Below, piece by piece: positions 24,851-33,534 of a stretch of DNA of 64,000 bases; position 1 is the first letter of the stretch; every line of letters begins with the position of its first letter. The notes under the pieces were generated by a model that saw only the letters and a program-made list of their open reading frames with translations, made no database searches and was not told the DNA's origin. The stretch lies in NCBI GenBank assembly GCA_036480335.1, contig JAZGGH010000025.1, positions 36,094 to 100,093 of the forward strand, written 5' to 3'. The position numbers and the translations under genes were made by a program. Source of the stretch: JAZGER01 sp036480335 (GTDB lineage: Bacteria > Pseudomonadota > Gammaproteobacteria > DSM-19610).

Positions 24851-27800
24851 ATGCCACACCGTATCCGGGAAATCCCCTATAACTACACTTCTTTCAGCGA
24901 TCGCGAGATTGTTATCCGTTTTCTGGGAGATGAAATTTGGCAAACCATTGAGCAGCTGCGCGGCGAGCGCCGAACCGGGCGTTCAGCGCGGATGTTATTT
25001 GAGGTGCTGGGTGATTTGTGGGTGGTGACGCGTAATCCCTATATCCAGGATGATTTGCTGGATAACCCAAAACGTTTTCAGTCGCTCACCACCGCTTTGC
25101 ATCATCGACTGGATCAGATTGAGGCGCGTGCGGAAGGTAATCAACAGGCGCTGACTCTGCTGGAACGAGCCAGATTGGCGGTGCGCGAATTTGAGGGCTG
25201 GTTTCCGCGTACTCAGGAGTTGCGCCGACAAATTGTGCGCAGGCTAAATCGTGTTACCCGGCGTGACAATATTGCCTTTGGTGGTCTGGCACGCGTTTCT
25301 CACGCAACAGATGCGACCGACTGGCGTGTTGAATTGCCGTTTGTCGTCATCAGTCCAGATACAGAACATGAAGTTGCCGCCGTTGTGCATGCCTGTATTG
25401 ATCTCGGCTTGACGATTATTCCGCGTGGTGGCGGCACTGGCTATACCGGGGGTGCGGTGCCATTAGATGATCAGGCTGTGGTGATTAATACGGAAAAACT
25501 GGAATCTCTGGGTGAGGTCGAGGCGCAGGTATTGCCGGGTATCGAACAGCCAGTAGCGACAGTGCGAGCTGAAGCCGGGGTAGTGACGCGCCGGGTTGCT
25601 GAGAGGGCTGCAGCGCGTGGTTTTGTATTTGCCGTTGATCCAACCTCGCAGGATGCATCCACCATCGGCGGCAATGTTGCCATGAATGCGGGCGGAAAAA
25701 AAGCCGTCATGTGGGGAACAACGCTGGATAATTTATTATCCTGGAAAATGGTGACGCCGGATGGTAACTGGCTACAGGTTACTCGTCTTGATCACAATCT
25801 GGGCAAGATACATGAGCAGGAAACCGTCCGCTTTCGTCAGCAACGTTATCAGGCCGATGGTAAGACGCCGTTGGGCGATGCCACTGTTCTGGAAATGCCG
25901 GGTAAATCCCTGCGCAAGGAAGGGCTTGGCAAGGATGTAACGGATAAATTTCTAGGTGGTCTGCCCGGTATTCAAAAAGAAGGCTGTGATGGTCTGATTA
26001 CTTCGGCTGTGTTTGTGCTGCACACAATGCCGGCACATATTCGTACCCTGTGCCTCGAATTTTTTGGACGCGATATGTCGCATGCGGTGCAGACCATCGT
26101 AGATTTGAAAGCGCTGGTCGACGATGATCCTGATGTCACTCTGTCAGGGCTTGAGCATCTTGATGAACGCTATGTGAAAGCGGTGAACTACAGTAGCAAA
26201 GCCGCACGGGGTGAGTTGCCGCGCATGGTGCTGTTGATGGATATCGCCAGTGATGCAGAACCGCGAGTGGCCGAAATGGCTTCGTCGTTGGTGAGGCTGG
26301 CGAACCAGCGGGATGCCGAGGGTTTCATTGCCGTCAGCGCCGATGCGCGCCGGCAGTTCTGGCTTGATCGTTCACGTACCGCTGCGATCGCTGCACATAC
26401 CAATGCTTTCAAGATCAATGAGGATGTCGTGATTCCACTTGATCGACTGGCTGAATACAGTCAGGGCATTGAGCGCATCAATATACGTTACTCCATTCAG
26501 AACAAGCTGGATATTGTGCGGCAGCAACTTGCGTATTTGCAGCAAGAGGATAATGCGGAATTCCTGCAGCTCGAACGGCAGATGATGAGTGATGAGGCAA
26601 CACAGATTCTTGCCGATAAAAAAACCGCCGCCTGTGAGCATTTACAGCAGGTGAGTGACCGTTGGGCGACTTTGTTGGGTCATCTCGATGCCTCAGCTTC
26701 CAGCTATGCAGAGTTATTGTCAGTATATGCGTTAGCAGATGAGGCGATTGCTGGCAGGCAACTGATAGATTTGTTGTTGCATCGTGATCTTGTATTGTCT
26801 TACCGCAAGGAAGTGGCGCGCCCGCTGGATTCTATATTTTCTGGTCAGGAATTATCTGCCTTGCGTGATCAATTGCAGTCGATTCATCGCAAGCTGCGTT
26901 CCGGTCGTTTGTTTGTAGCGACGCACATGCATGCTGGCGATGGCAATGTGCATACCAATATTCCGGTCAATTCCAATGATTATGCGATGATGCATAATGC
27001 CGAGTGCATTGTTGATGAAGTGATGGCGCTGGCACAATCGCTACAGGGTGTTATCTCGGGTGAGCACGGTATTGGCCTGACTAAAATGAAGTATCTTGAT
27101 GAGGCTGTGATTGAAGCATTTGCAGTTTATAAGCAGCAGGTCGATCCCGATGCCGTTTTTAATCGCGGCAAGCTGATGTCAGGCTCGGGCCTTGAAAATG
27201 CCTATACGCCCTCGTTGCGACTAGTAGAACAGGAGGCCTTGCTGTTGGAAGCCAGTGAGCTGGGTGAGCTGAATAATGATATTCATAACTGCCTGCGTTG
27301 TGGTAAATGTAAACCGGTTTGCAATACGCATATACCGCGTGCCAATTTATTGTATTCGCCACGCAACAAGATTCTGGCAACTGGCGTGGTCATTGAAGCG
27401 TTTCTATATGAGGAGCAGACGCGGCGGGGTATTTCATTGCGGCATTTTGATGAAATGAATGACGTTGCCGATCATTGTACCGTTTGTCACAAGTGTCTGA
27501 ATCCCTGTCCGGTGAATATCGATTTTGGTGAAGTATCCATCCGCATGCGCACCATTTTGCGCAATCAGGGGAAAAAGACATTCAACCCAGGTAGCTGGCT
27601 ATCCATGGCTTTTCTGAATGTGACTGATCCCCTGACCATCAAGCTGATGCGCAAGCTGATGATTGAATGGGGCTACCGCGGGCAGCGGCTTGCTCACAGT
27701 ATTGCAAAGCGTTTGTTGCCGACGGTTTTTGCGCAGCCGAAAAAACTGCCTGTATCGACCACCGGAAGAACAAAGGTAACCGAGCAGGTGGTGCATTTTA

Positions 27801-28708
27801 TACGCAAACCGATGCCAGCCGGTATTCCTGCAAAAACCACGCGGGCCTTGCTGGGTATTGAAGATGCCAGTGTGATTCCAATATTGCGGGATGCGAACAA
27901 GGTGACTGAGCAATCGGATGCGGTGTTTTATTTCCCAGGTTGTGGTTCCGAACGTTTATTCAGCCAGGTGGGCATGGCAACGCTGGCCATGTTGTATGAA
28001 TCCGGAGCGAAAACTGTGTTACCGCCAGGCTATTTGTGTTGCGGCTATCCGCAAACCTCTGCAGGTGATCATGCGCGCGGGCAGTCAATGAGTACGGATA
28101 ATCGAGTCTTGTTCCACCGTATCGCGAATACGCTGAACTACATGGATATTAAAACAGTCATTGTTTCCTGCGGTACCTGCATGGATCAATTGCAGCAATA
28201 CCAGTTCAGTCAAATATTCCCTGACTGCAGATTACTGGATATTCACGAGTATCTGATGGAGAAAGGTATGCGTGTGCAGGGCAACGATGAGCAGCAATAC
28301 CTGTATCACGATCCCTGCCATACACCGATGAAAACCTATATGCCGTTGCAGGTTGCATCTGAATTGATGGGCAAGGAAGTAAAGCTTTCTGACCGTTGTT
28401 GCGGCGAGGCTGGTACGCTGGCGATTGCGCGACCGGATATAGCCACCCAGTTACGTTTCAGAAAATCGCAGGAGTTGAAAGCCGATATTGCCGTATTAAC
28501 CGGCGCAGAACGGGTCAAGAATAACGCGGTAAAAATGCTGACATCCTGTCCCGCCTGTCAGCAGGGGCTGGAACGCTATGCGGATGAAACCGGTCTGGAA
28601 ACTGAATATATTGTCGTCGAGATGGTTCGACAGTTGCTGGGCGAAGACTGGCAGCAGCAGTTTATACAGAAGATCAATCATGGTGGTGTTGAACGCGTTT
28701 TGCTGTAG
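24851..28708 (+). CDS. FAD-linked dehydrogenase with 4Fe-4S and CCG domains (DUF3683 type)
   Basis: A 1285-residue protein: an N-terminal DUF3683-like region (1–150), an FAD-binding type 4 domain (IIPRGGGTGYTGGAVPL near 175), the FAD-oxidase C domain ending in HMHAGDGNVHTNIPV, two 4Fe-4S clusters (CLRCGKCKPVC ~815; CTVCHKCLNPCP ~877), and two cysteine-rich CCG domains (CCGYPQ ~1063, CCGEAGT ~1184). This combines the D-lactate/glycolate dehydrogenase flavin module with a GlpC-like electron relay in one chain, so it probably oxidises a 2-hydroxy acid and feeds the respiratory chain. I start at ATG 24851 because homologues begin near RIREIPYNYTSFSDREI; the ORF upstream runs through the palindromic repeat. 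Substrate not determinable. Confidence 0.88.
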   Translation: MPHRIREIPYNYTSFSDREIVIRFLGDEIWQTIEQLRGERRTGRSARMLFEVLGDLWVVTRNPYIQDDLLDNPKRFQSLTTALHHRLDQIEARAEGNQQALTLLERARLAVREFEGWFPRTQELRRQIVRRLNRVTRRDNIAFGGLARVSHATDATDWRVELPFVVISPDTEHEVAAVVHACIDLGLTIIPRGGGTGYTGGAVPLDDQAVVINTEKLESLGEVEAQVLPGIEQPVATVRAEAGVVTRRVAERAAARGFVFAVDPTSQDASTIGGNVAMNAGGKKAVMWGTTLDNLLSWKMVTPDGNWLQVTRLDHNLGKIHEQETVRFRQQRYQADGKTPLGDATVLEMPGKSLRKEGLGKDVTDKFLGGLPGIQKEGCDGLITSAVFVLHTMPAHIRTLCLEFFGRDMSHAVQTIVDLKALVDDDPDVTLSGLEHLDERYVKAVNYSSKAARGELPRMVLLMDIASDAEPRVAEMASSLVRLANQRDAEGFIAVSADARRQFWLDRSRTAAIAAHTNAFKINEDVVIPLDRLAEYSQGIERINIRYSIQNKLDIVRQQLAYLQQEDNAEFLQLERQMMSDEATQILADKKTAACEHLQQVSDRWATLLGHLDASASSYAELLSVYALADEAIAGRQLIDLLLHRDLVLSYRKEVARPLDSIFSGQELSALRDQLQSIHRKLRSGRLFVATHMHAGDGNVHTNIPVNSNDYAMMHNAECIVDEVMALAQSLQGVISGEHGIGLTKMKYLDEAVIEAFAVYKQQVDPDAVFNRGKLMSGSGLENAYTPSLRLVEQEALLLEASELGELNNDIHNCLRCGKCKPVCNTHIPRANLLYSPRNKILATGVVIEAFLYEEQTRRGISLRHFDEMNDVADHCTVCHKCLNPCPVNIDFGEVSIRMRTILRNQGKKTFNPGSWLSMAFLNVTDPLTIKLMRKLMIEWGYRGQRLAHSIAKRLLPTVFAQPKKLPVSTTGRTKVTEQVVHFIRKPMPAGIPAKTTRALLGIEDASVIPILRDANKVTEQSDAVFYFPGCGSERLFSQVGMATLAMLYESGAKTVLPPGYLCCGYPQTSAGDHARGQSMSTDNRVLFHRIANTLNYMDIKTVIVSCGTCMDQLQQYQFSQIFPDCRLLDIHEYLMEKGMRVQGNDEQQYLYHDPCHTPMKTYMPLQVASELMGKEVKLSDRCCGEAGTLAIARPDIATQLRFRKSQELKADIAVLTGAERVKNNAVKMLTSCPACQQGLERYADETGLETEYIVVEMVRQLLGEDWQQQFIQKINHGGVERVLL

Positions 28709-28817
28709 GGCACCCCTGTAGTTGAGTGAGGCAAGTGCGGCAGCATACACGCAAGTCTGGAACATGTTGCAGCCAGACCGTTTCTTTAGGCTGGGCATGG
28801 TCGCTCTTCGATGCGCA

Positions 28818-28839
28818 TGGATTCGCTGCGCTTAATCCA
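28818..28839. repeat. Short REP-like hairpin
   Basis: TGGATT and AATCCA flank CGCTGCGCTT, followed by CACCCTGC. The pattern is like the widespread 'GGATTAAGCGCAGCGAATCC' type of extragenic palindrome. Only one copy is present in the window. The surrounding 28709–28958 stretch has no gene. Confidence 0.4.
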
Positions 28840-28958
28840 CCCTGCATTAGCTGCAGTACTATGGATCGAGCGAACATATACATACAAGTCGGAATGCATG
28901 AAAACCAGGCGCTCTGTTGCCAGTATTGTTCTGCTGTAAGATATGGGCTGGAGGTAAT

Positions 28959-29786
28959 ATGATGATCCTGAATAAATTGTTTGTTGTGCTATTGTTGCTG
29001 AATCTCCTTGCCTGTAGTCTGGCGAATGAAGAACCAATGTTCGAAGAAAGAATAAATGCCGCGCCAGATTATGTGCGTGAGGAACGCCTGGCCGACGAAA
29101 TTGTGGACACATTACTGGATGGTAAAGCTGTCTGGTTGAAAACAGATGACAGAGATTTTCTGGCTATTGATACATTGCCTGATGAGCCGGTAAAAGGTGC
29201 CGTTATTATCCTGCACGGTCGGGGCTTTCATCCAGACTGGAGTGATGCGATTAATCCGTTACGGGTGCAATTGCCTGAATATGGCTGGCGTACGTTGTCA
29301 CTACAAATGCCCGTATTGCAAAAAACAGCAAAATACTATGATTACCTGCCTGTTTTTAAATATTCCCATCAACGCATAGAAGCGGGTATACAGTATCTGC
29401 GCGAACAGGGTATCCATCATGTGGTGTTGTTGGCACACTCCTGCGGTGCGCATATGGCATTGGACTGGCTGGCGGCAAATGGCGATACGATGATTGATGC
29501 TTTTATCGGAGTGGGTATGGGCGCGACGGATTACCAACAACCCATGCTCACCGGATTTCCACTGGACAAAATGCAGGTGCCAGTACTGGATGTGTATGGT
29601 GCTGATGAGTATCCGGCTGTACTGCGGATGGCACCTGAGCGTAAGGCGATGTTGGTTGCTGCGGGTCATCCTGTTTCCAGGCAAGCTGTTATACCTCAGT
29701 CTGATCATTATTTTTCGGATAAAGGTGATGAGTTGGTGGACATTGTCGTTAAGTGGTTGTTTTCTTTGTTTGTTGATCGTGATTAG
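28959..29786 (+). CDS. Lipoprotein of the DUF3530 alpha/beta-hydrolase family
   Basis: A 275-residue protein with a lipoprotein signal peptide: hydrophobic core VVLLLLNLLAC with Cys near residue 19, so anchored in a membrane from the periplasmic side. The hydrolase core shows GAVIILHGRGFHPDW near residue 82, and a nucleophile-elbow-like segment VVLLAHSCGAHMALDWLA (Ser in HSCGA). The C-terminal QSDHYFSD carries a likely catalytic His. I assign DUF3530 from this pattern. The start with GGAGG 4 bp upstream (ATG 28959) is better than the ORF's earlier ATG. Confidence 0.75.
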   Translation: MMILNKLFVVLLLLNLLACSLANEEPMFEERINAAPDYVREERLADEIVDTLLDGKAVWLKTDDRDFLAIDTLPDEPVKGAVIILHGRGFHPDWSDAINPLRVQLPEYGWRTLSLQMPVLQKTAKYYDYLPVFKYSHQRIEAGIQYLREQGIHHVVLLAHSCGAHMALDWLAANGDTMIDAFIGVGMGATDYQQPMLTGFPLDKMQVPVLDVYGADEYPAVLRMAPERKAMLVAAGHPVSRQAVIPQSDHYFSDKGDELVDIVVKWLFSLFVDRD

Positions 29787-29892
29787 CAGATTAAACATTA
29801 ATATATGTTAGTGCTTTACTATATTTGAATTAACTCTGGTTTGCATTCTGTCTTTGACTTTAGTCAGTCGTTCTAGCATTATCCGTTTTGTA

Positions 29893-29898
29893 TATAAT
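29893..29898 (+). promoter_or_regulatory. Candidate -10 box for the collagen-like gene
   Basis: A perfect TATAAT in the 190-bp gap before the collagen-like gene, 79 bp upstream of its ATG. A well-spaced -35 is not evident. The ribosome site for the gene is GGGAGAA. Confidence 0.35.
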
Positions 29899-29977
29899 GT
29901 TTTTTACTGTATACATTTACAGTGCCTGCAAGGGTGCTACTTAAATCACAGTTTTGTGAAAAGGGAGAATATTTATA

Positions 29978-30925
29978 ATGAGTATAAAATCAAATCTAGC
30001 GGTTTCGTCTTTGCTTGCGGCGATGATGGCTTCGCCGATAGCCAATGCTACCTATGGTTCAAGTTATTGGGGTAACAGTGGTTGTGGTTCTTATAATGAT
30101 TGTGGCGGTTATGGTGGGAGTTATGGTGGTTCACGAGGTGCGACGGGTCCCCAGGGTCCAAGAGGGTATAGCGGAGCGACTGGTCGGACGGGTAACACGG
30201 GTGCTCGAGGTGCAACTGGAGCACAAGGCCCTCGGGGTGTAGCGGGTGCAGCAGGATCAGAAGGGCCACGTGGTCCAGCAGGTAAAGCTGGCGCAGCCGG
30301 AGCGAAAGGTGCTACCGGAGCACAGGGTTCACAAGGTGAAGCTGGAGCAGCCGGTGCACGTGGTGCGGCCGGAGCAAAGGGTGAAGCTGGAGCGCAGGGT
30401 TCACAAGGTGTAGCTGGAGCACCAGGTGCTCGTGGACCAGCAGGGCCAGCAGGTACAGGTACTGGCGCAAGTGGACCAGCAGGACCTCAAGGTACAACTG
30501 GAGCACAAGGCGTAGCAGGAGCACGTGGTGCAACGGGTGCCGCAGGACCAGCGGGTTCTCGTGGTGTAGCAGGCCCTCAAGGTCCAGCCGGCTCGGCTAG
30601 CTTAACAAGACGGGTTGACCAGGCTACCTGTACTTACGATGCTCTTGATCGCTTGCAACGCGGTTCACGCATTGGCCCGAATAACCGTACTGACAGTAAT
30701 AACTGTACTTTGTCCTGTCAGGATACTGAAGTCCTTGTTGGCGGTGGTTGTACCGTTAGTCGTGGTGTTGCAGCTTTAGTCACGAATATGCCATTCAATG
30801 ATACAACCTTCCAGAGTATGGATAATGGTTGGCAGTGTGACTTTATTAGCCTTGCTACAGGGTCTGGTGTTGAATTTGCAAATAATGTAAATGTTAAGGT
30901 TACGGCAATTTGTATGGGTAAGTAA
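29978..30925 (+). CDS. Exported collagen-like protein
   Basis: A 315-residue protein: a signal peptide (residues 1–24, ending SPIANA), a Gly/Ser/Tyr-rich linker (YGGSYGGSRG), then about 50 consecutive Gly-X-Y triplets with a single one-residue break at GTGTGAS, and a C-terminal non-collagen domain of about 105 residues with six or more Cys (ATCTYD, NNCTLSCQ, GGCTVS, WQCDF, AICMGK). The triplets favour GAR/GAQ/GPA/GAA with few prolines in Y, as in bacterial collagens that lack prolyl hydroxylase. The triple helix is expected to trimerise through the C-terminal domain. No cell-wall or autotransporter anchor is visible; probably surface or secreted matrix. Confidence 0.9.
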   Translation: MSIKSNLAVSSLLAAMMASPIANATYGSSYWGNSGCGSYNDCGGYGGSYGGSRGATGPQGPRGYSGATGRTGNTGARGATGAQGPRGVAGAAGSEGPRGPAGKAGAAGAKGATGAQGSQGEAGAAGARGAAGAKGEAGAQGSQGVAGAPGARGPAGPAGTGTGASGPAGPQGTTGAQGVAGARGATGAAGPAGSRGVAGPQGPAGSASLTRRVDQATCTYDALDRLQRGSRIGPNNRTDSNNCTLSCQDTEVLVGGGCTVSRGVAALVTNMPFNDTTFQSMDNGWQCDFISLATGSGVEFANNVNVKVTAICMGK

Positions 30926-30955
30926 TACTGTTTAAATAATTAATGTTGTCTTATT

Positions 30956-30986
30956 GCCTGGTCATTTTTTGGCCAGGCTTTTTTTT
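30956..30986 (+). terminator. Rho-independent terminator of the collagen-like gene
   Basis: Stem GCCTGG (30956–30961) and CCAGGC (30973–30978) with an A/T-rich loop, followed by eight T. It sits about 30 bp past the stop codon. Confidence 0.9.
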
Positions 30987-31002
30987 ATGCTATATTTAAT
31001 TT

Positions 31003-31536
31003 ATGGTCGTCCGCGCATTCGAACAGTTTTATCCAGTTCTCCATCCAACAGTCTATATTGATGAAATGGCGATGGTGAGTGGTCAGGTTACGATCGGTGA
31101 AGACAGTTCTGTCTGGCCGATGACGGTAATTCGTGGTGATGTAAATACAATTACAATTGGCCAGCGAACAAATCTCCAGGATGGTTCTGTATTGCATGTA
31201 ACTCATGCCAATGAAACCTATACATCCGATGCGGGCTTTTCTCTGGATATCGGTGATGATGTGACTGTGGGGCATAAGGCTCTGTTGCATGCTTGCCAGG
31301 TGCATGATCGGTGTTTGATCGGAATGGGGGCAATTGTGCTCGACGGCGCTGTGATTGAATCGGAAACTTTACTTGCGGCAGGCAGTCTTGTGCCGCCTGG
31401 TAAGGTGTTAGAAGGTGGTTATTTGTGGATGGGGAGTCCTGCGGTGCGTGTGCGGCGACTGTCTGAAAAAGAAATTAACTACTTTGCTTATTCAGCAGCA
31501 CATTATGTGCAATTGAAAGATCGCACAAAAGTTTAA
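31003..31536 (+). CDS. Gamma carbonic anhydrase-like hexapeptide-repeat protein
   Basis: A 177-residue left-handed beta-helix protein (YrdA/CaiE/gamma-CA family). Hexapeptide repeats run from VSGQVTIGEDSSVWPMTVI onward. Metal-ligand histidines appear to be kept in VLHVTH and VTVGHKALLHAC. Family members have carbonic anhydrase or acyl-CoA-associated functions; whether this is an active enzyme cannot be told from sequence alone. The ATG lies close after the collagen terminator, with a TATATT box only 6 bp before it and no ribosome site. Confidence 0.85.
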   Translation: MVVRAFEQFYPVLHPTVYIDEMAMVSGQVTIGEDSSVWPMTVIRGDVNTITIGQRTNLQDGSVLHVTHANETYTSDAGFSLDIGDDVTVGHKALLHACQVHDRCLIGMGAIVLDGAVIESETLLAAGSLVPPGKVLEGGYLWMGSPAVRVRRLSEKEINYFAYSAAHYVQLKDRTKV

Positions 31537-31539
31537 CTT

Positions 31540-31564
31540 GCGGGGCCAGAATAGTTGACCCCGC
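31540..31564. terminator. Candidate hairpin between convergent genes
   Basis: GCGGGG (31540–31545) pairs with CCCCGC (31559–31564) in the 40-bp gap between the convergent stops of the gamma-CA and spondin genes. No T-run follows, so termination efficiency is unclear. Confidence 0.4.
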
Positions 31565-31576
31565 GTATCTCAATTA

Positions 31577-32230
31577 TTAACGGACTCTTTGTATTGTGAC
31601 TTTTGCAGCCGGGTTGCGCCAGTCATAGGTTGCGGGTTCCAGATCACCAATACCGTGAATGCCGCTACTGATATGCACATAGCCTTCACCGCTGCTGCCA
31701 GGTGATCCACCTTCACCACTACAAACTGGGCCGGGAATACTGATGCAGAGTTCATCGTTAGGTTCTGTGCCAGCGTCAAATGCAGGTACCCAGTAGGTTA
31801 ACTTACCCTTTCTAGGTGCAACAACGTTATCCAGTCCAATGAAAGAATCGTTGGTAGGAATCAGCATGGAAGCCAGGCTAATGCGTCTGGCATGTGATGG
31901 TGCGTCAAGCATTATTGTGGTTGTCTCGCCAGGTTTGAGGAGGCCTTCAGAATGCTTGATATCAACCACTTTTCTGTTGCCGGACATCATGGTGCTCAAT
32001 GGTGCTACATCACCGCCTTCGGCGAGTGCTGAAAGTGCATCACTGGCAGGTTCGCCGACGGTGAAAGGGTGGACTCCCCAGCGATGGCTGAGTGCCAGTA
32101 TCGGAGTAAATGCCTGCGCCTTAGTTAGATTGGTGATAGTGACTTTGTACTGGGCATGCCTTTCGCCAGCCAGTGCAGTACCGGTCAGTAATAAGCCACC
32201 ACAAAATGCTGCGAGTAATTTTAGTTTCAT
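31577..32230 (-). CDS. Exported spondin-domain protein
   Basis: A 217-residue protein with signal peptide (LLAAFCGGLLLTGTALAG) followed by a Spondin_N domain over almost the entire mature chain: YKVTITNLTKAQAFTPILAL opens it, with LSHRWGVHPFTVGEPAS, LAEGGDVAPL, LKPGETTTIML, SLASMLIPTNDSFIGLDNV and a metal-binding-like FDAGTEPNDE following. Spondin_N is an extracellular-matrix module in animals and occurs in bacterial secreted proteins of unknown role. It is preceded by a regular array of four 11-bp-spaced YGTGAY units, and its upstream region contains a relic of the neighbouring sensor kinase gene. Confidence 0.85.
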   Translation of the reverse strand: MKLKLLAAFCGGLLLTGTALAGERHAQYKVTITNLTKAQAFTPILALSHRWGVHPFTVGEPASDALSALAEGGDVAPLSTMMSGNRKVVDIKHSEGLLKPGETTTIMLDAPSHARRISLASMLIPTNDSFIGLDNVVAPRKGKLTYWVPAFDAGTEPNDELCISIPGPVCSGEGGSPGSSGEGYVHISSGIHGIGDLEPATYDWRNPAAKVTIQRVR

Positions 32231-32294
32231 ATGCTCTCTCCTGTGTTATCAAAAATCCGCAATCGCGGGACAGTTAAAAGCATAGAGGAGAGCT

Positions 32295-32333
32295 ATCACG
32301 CGGTGGTCACATAATAATCACAAATGTGTCACA
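32295..32333 (-). promoter_or_regulatory. Four-unit OmpR-type operator array ahead of the spondin gene
   Basis: On the plus strand ATCACG (32295), GTCACA (32306), ATCACA (32317) and GTCACA (32328) are exactly 11 bp apart; on the minus strand these read as YGTGAY direct repeats. They lie 65–103 bp before the spondin ATG. Direct hexamers with 11-bp period are the hallmark of OmpR/PhoB-class response regulator sites. The same four units recur at 34583–34621, and two at 36848–36864 before the response regulator gene nearby. Confidence 0.65.
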
Positions 32334-32339
32334 GGCCGA

Positions 32340-32412
32340 TTAGTCGTAGACGGGTGCAGTAGAATTAACGGATTTTCCAGGTTGAATGAGAAGGATGAGC
32401 CTTCTGCAGTTG
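32340..32412 (-). pseudogene. Relic of a sensor kinase 3' end
   Basis: On the minus strand this reads TAEGSSFSFNLENP, matching QQGSSFSFNL at the C-terminus of the intact kinase (34633–36117). The match continues through ACTAATGG-like sequence into the four-unit operator. The relic differs by substitutions and small indels and has no upstream kinase sequence; a stop appears a few codons before the match. Confidence 0.7.
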
Positions 32413-32428
32413 ACTTGAGGACGCCTCA

Positions 32429-33268
32429 ATGGGGCTTCGAAGCTTGCTCTTTGCACCAGAAAGAGTGGATCAGGCCATTGCACTCGCTAATCTGCGTGCG
32501 GCCTCAGCAGCACTGGCAACCAGTTTTGTGTTTGTCATGTTCAAATACGGCGGTAACAGTTTATCGTCGATTGCCGGTAATATGCAGAGTGCTGTTAACA
32601 GTGCGGCAAATTCAGCGGCTCGTCAGATGTCTGATCCTGCTGCAAACACCCAGTTGATTAAAAGCATGGCCGAATCTCAGGGCATGAGTGCGTCTATGGC
32701 AAATACGGGTGGTTCGCAGGCGATGGCGCAGGCCTCTCAGTTTAGAAATCAAACTGATATAGGTGCCGCTCAACAAACTATTGCTGGATACGGTGGGGAT
32801 GTTTCTGCTGCATCAAGCCGTATTGCTGCAGGCAATGCTTTTAACAGTATGGTGTCGGTTGCCGCCGCGAAAGACATGACGAGGCGATCTGGAAGCCTTG
32901 CTGCGGGTGCGAATGTACAAGGCAACGCATCTGCATTTAATGAAGGCAAGAGCATTGAGGCGCTGCAGCAGCTTTCGCAGATGACCGGTAAAGGCACAGG
33001 TCAGTTAGCCAGGGAATTAGGGGGGTTTGCGGCTGCGAATGATGCTGGAATATCAGACGCTTGTGGTGACGGCATTCCGGGTTTTCGATCAACTTGTCAC
33101 GCCCGCCATGCTGGGGGATATGGTGATTGTCTGTCTGTTGCTGGTAAGTGTATTTTATACAGGGGGTTATCTTGTCGCGAGGCGGTTTGTGCCTTATGGA
33201 GAATAATTCTATCCCATTGCAGGCGTTATTTAATTGTGTACCGGGAAAGGCGCCTAATTTCCGCTTGA
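32429..33268 (+). pseudogene. Fragment resembling a conjugation TraG-type protein
   Basis: An open frame with no good ribosome site. It has a short hydrophobic segment (ALATSFVFVMFKYGG), then a long low-complexity Ala/Ser/Gly/Gln region (NMQSAVNSAANSAARQMSD, GDVSAASSRIAAGNAFNSM, GSLAAGANVQGNASAFNEG). This composition is what I know from the central/C-terminal part of TraG-like proteins of integrating conjugative elements, but identity is not certain. It starts abruptly at the kinase relic and has no conjugation genes around it, so it is probably a truncated remnant. The last ~70 codons look non-coding and overlap another small frame. Confidence 0.45.
33042..33206 (+). CDS. Small single-pass membrane protein (54 residues)
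   Basis: An ATG-started frame overlapping the end of the TraG-like region in a different phase. The peptide is MLEYQTLVVTAFRVF…, with a strong transmembrane helix MVIVCLLLVSVFYTGGYLVA and a basic/aromatic tail ARRFVPYGE. Overlapping small membrane genes of this kind are common in conjugative-element modules, and I see it as part of the same remnant. No homologue is recognised. Confidence 0.4.
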   Translation: MLEYQTLVVTAFRVFDQLVTPAMLGDMVIVCLLLVSVFYTGGYLVARRFVPYGE

Positions 33269-33284
33269 CACCATGACCATAGAA

Positions 33285-33399
33285 AAAAATCAAGACCAGA
33301 GGTGACGATCTTCATCGTCCAAATAAATTGCTTCGCGACGGTCACCACGTGATGTGATAAATACCACCGGCCAATTTAATTGCGTAATGGTCTTGCCAT
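33285..33399 (-). pseudogene. 5' relic of a REP-associated tyrosine transposase (RAYT)
   Basis: On the minus strand ATG at 33399 begins MARPLR; after a one-base shift it continues IKLAGGIYHIT and after a short deletion RGDRREAIYLDDEDRHLW. This is the N-terminus of the IS200-like Y1 transposase family associated with REP sequences (usual form MARPLRIEFAGALYHVTSRG). The HUH catalytic motif and the rest are missing. It lies in an otherwise gene-free 33207–33534 stretch; the sequence upstream includes AAGGGTCAGGTCTTGC on the minus strand, often found ahead of these transposases. Confidence 0.75.
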
Positions 33400-33534
33400 A
33401 GTCGATCTCCTTGTCGAAACTGTGTACAGGTTTTTAACAAATATGGGCTTAGTAAATAAAGTTGAATAACCTGTCTCTTCAGGTGTTGTGCATGATTGCA
33501 AGACCTGACCCTTCTCGTACTTACCTCTAGTGAC

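Noticed and set aside
29301..29798. 165-codon minus-strand frame
   Set aside because: Antisense to the DUF3530 lipoprotein gene, which has a clear signal peptide, RBS and hydrolase motifs.
30130..30600. Dense short-period repeats, superficially like a tandem or CRISPR array
   Set aside because: The period is 9 nt and in frame, producing Gly-X-Y triplets of a collagen-like protein; there are no unique spacers.
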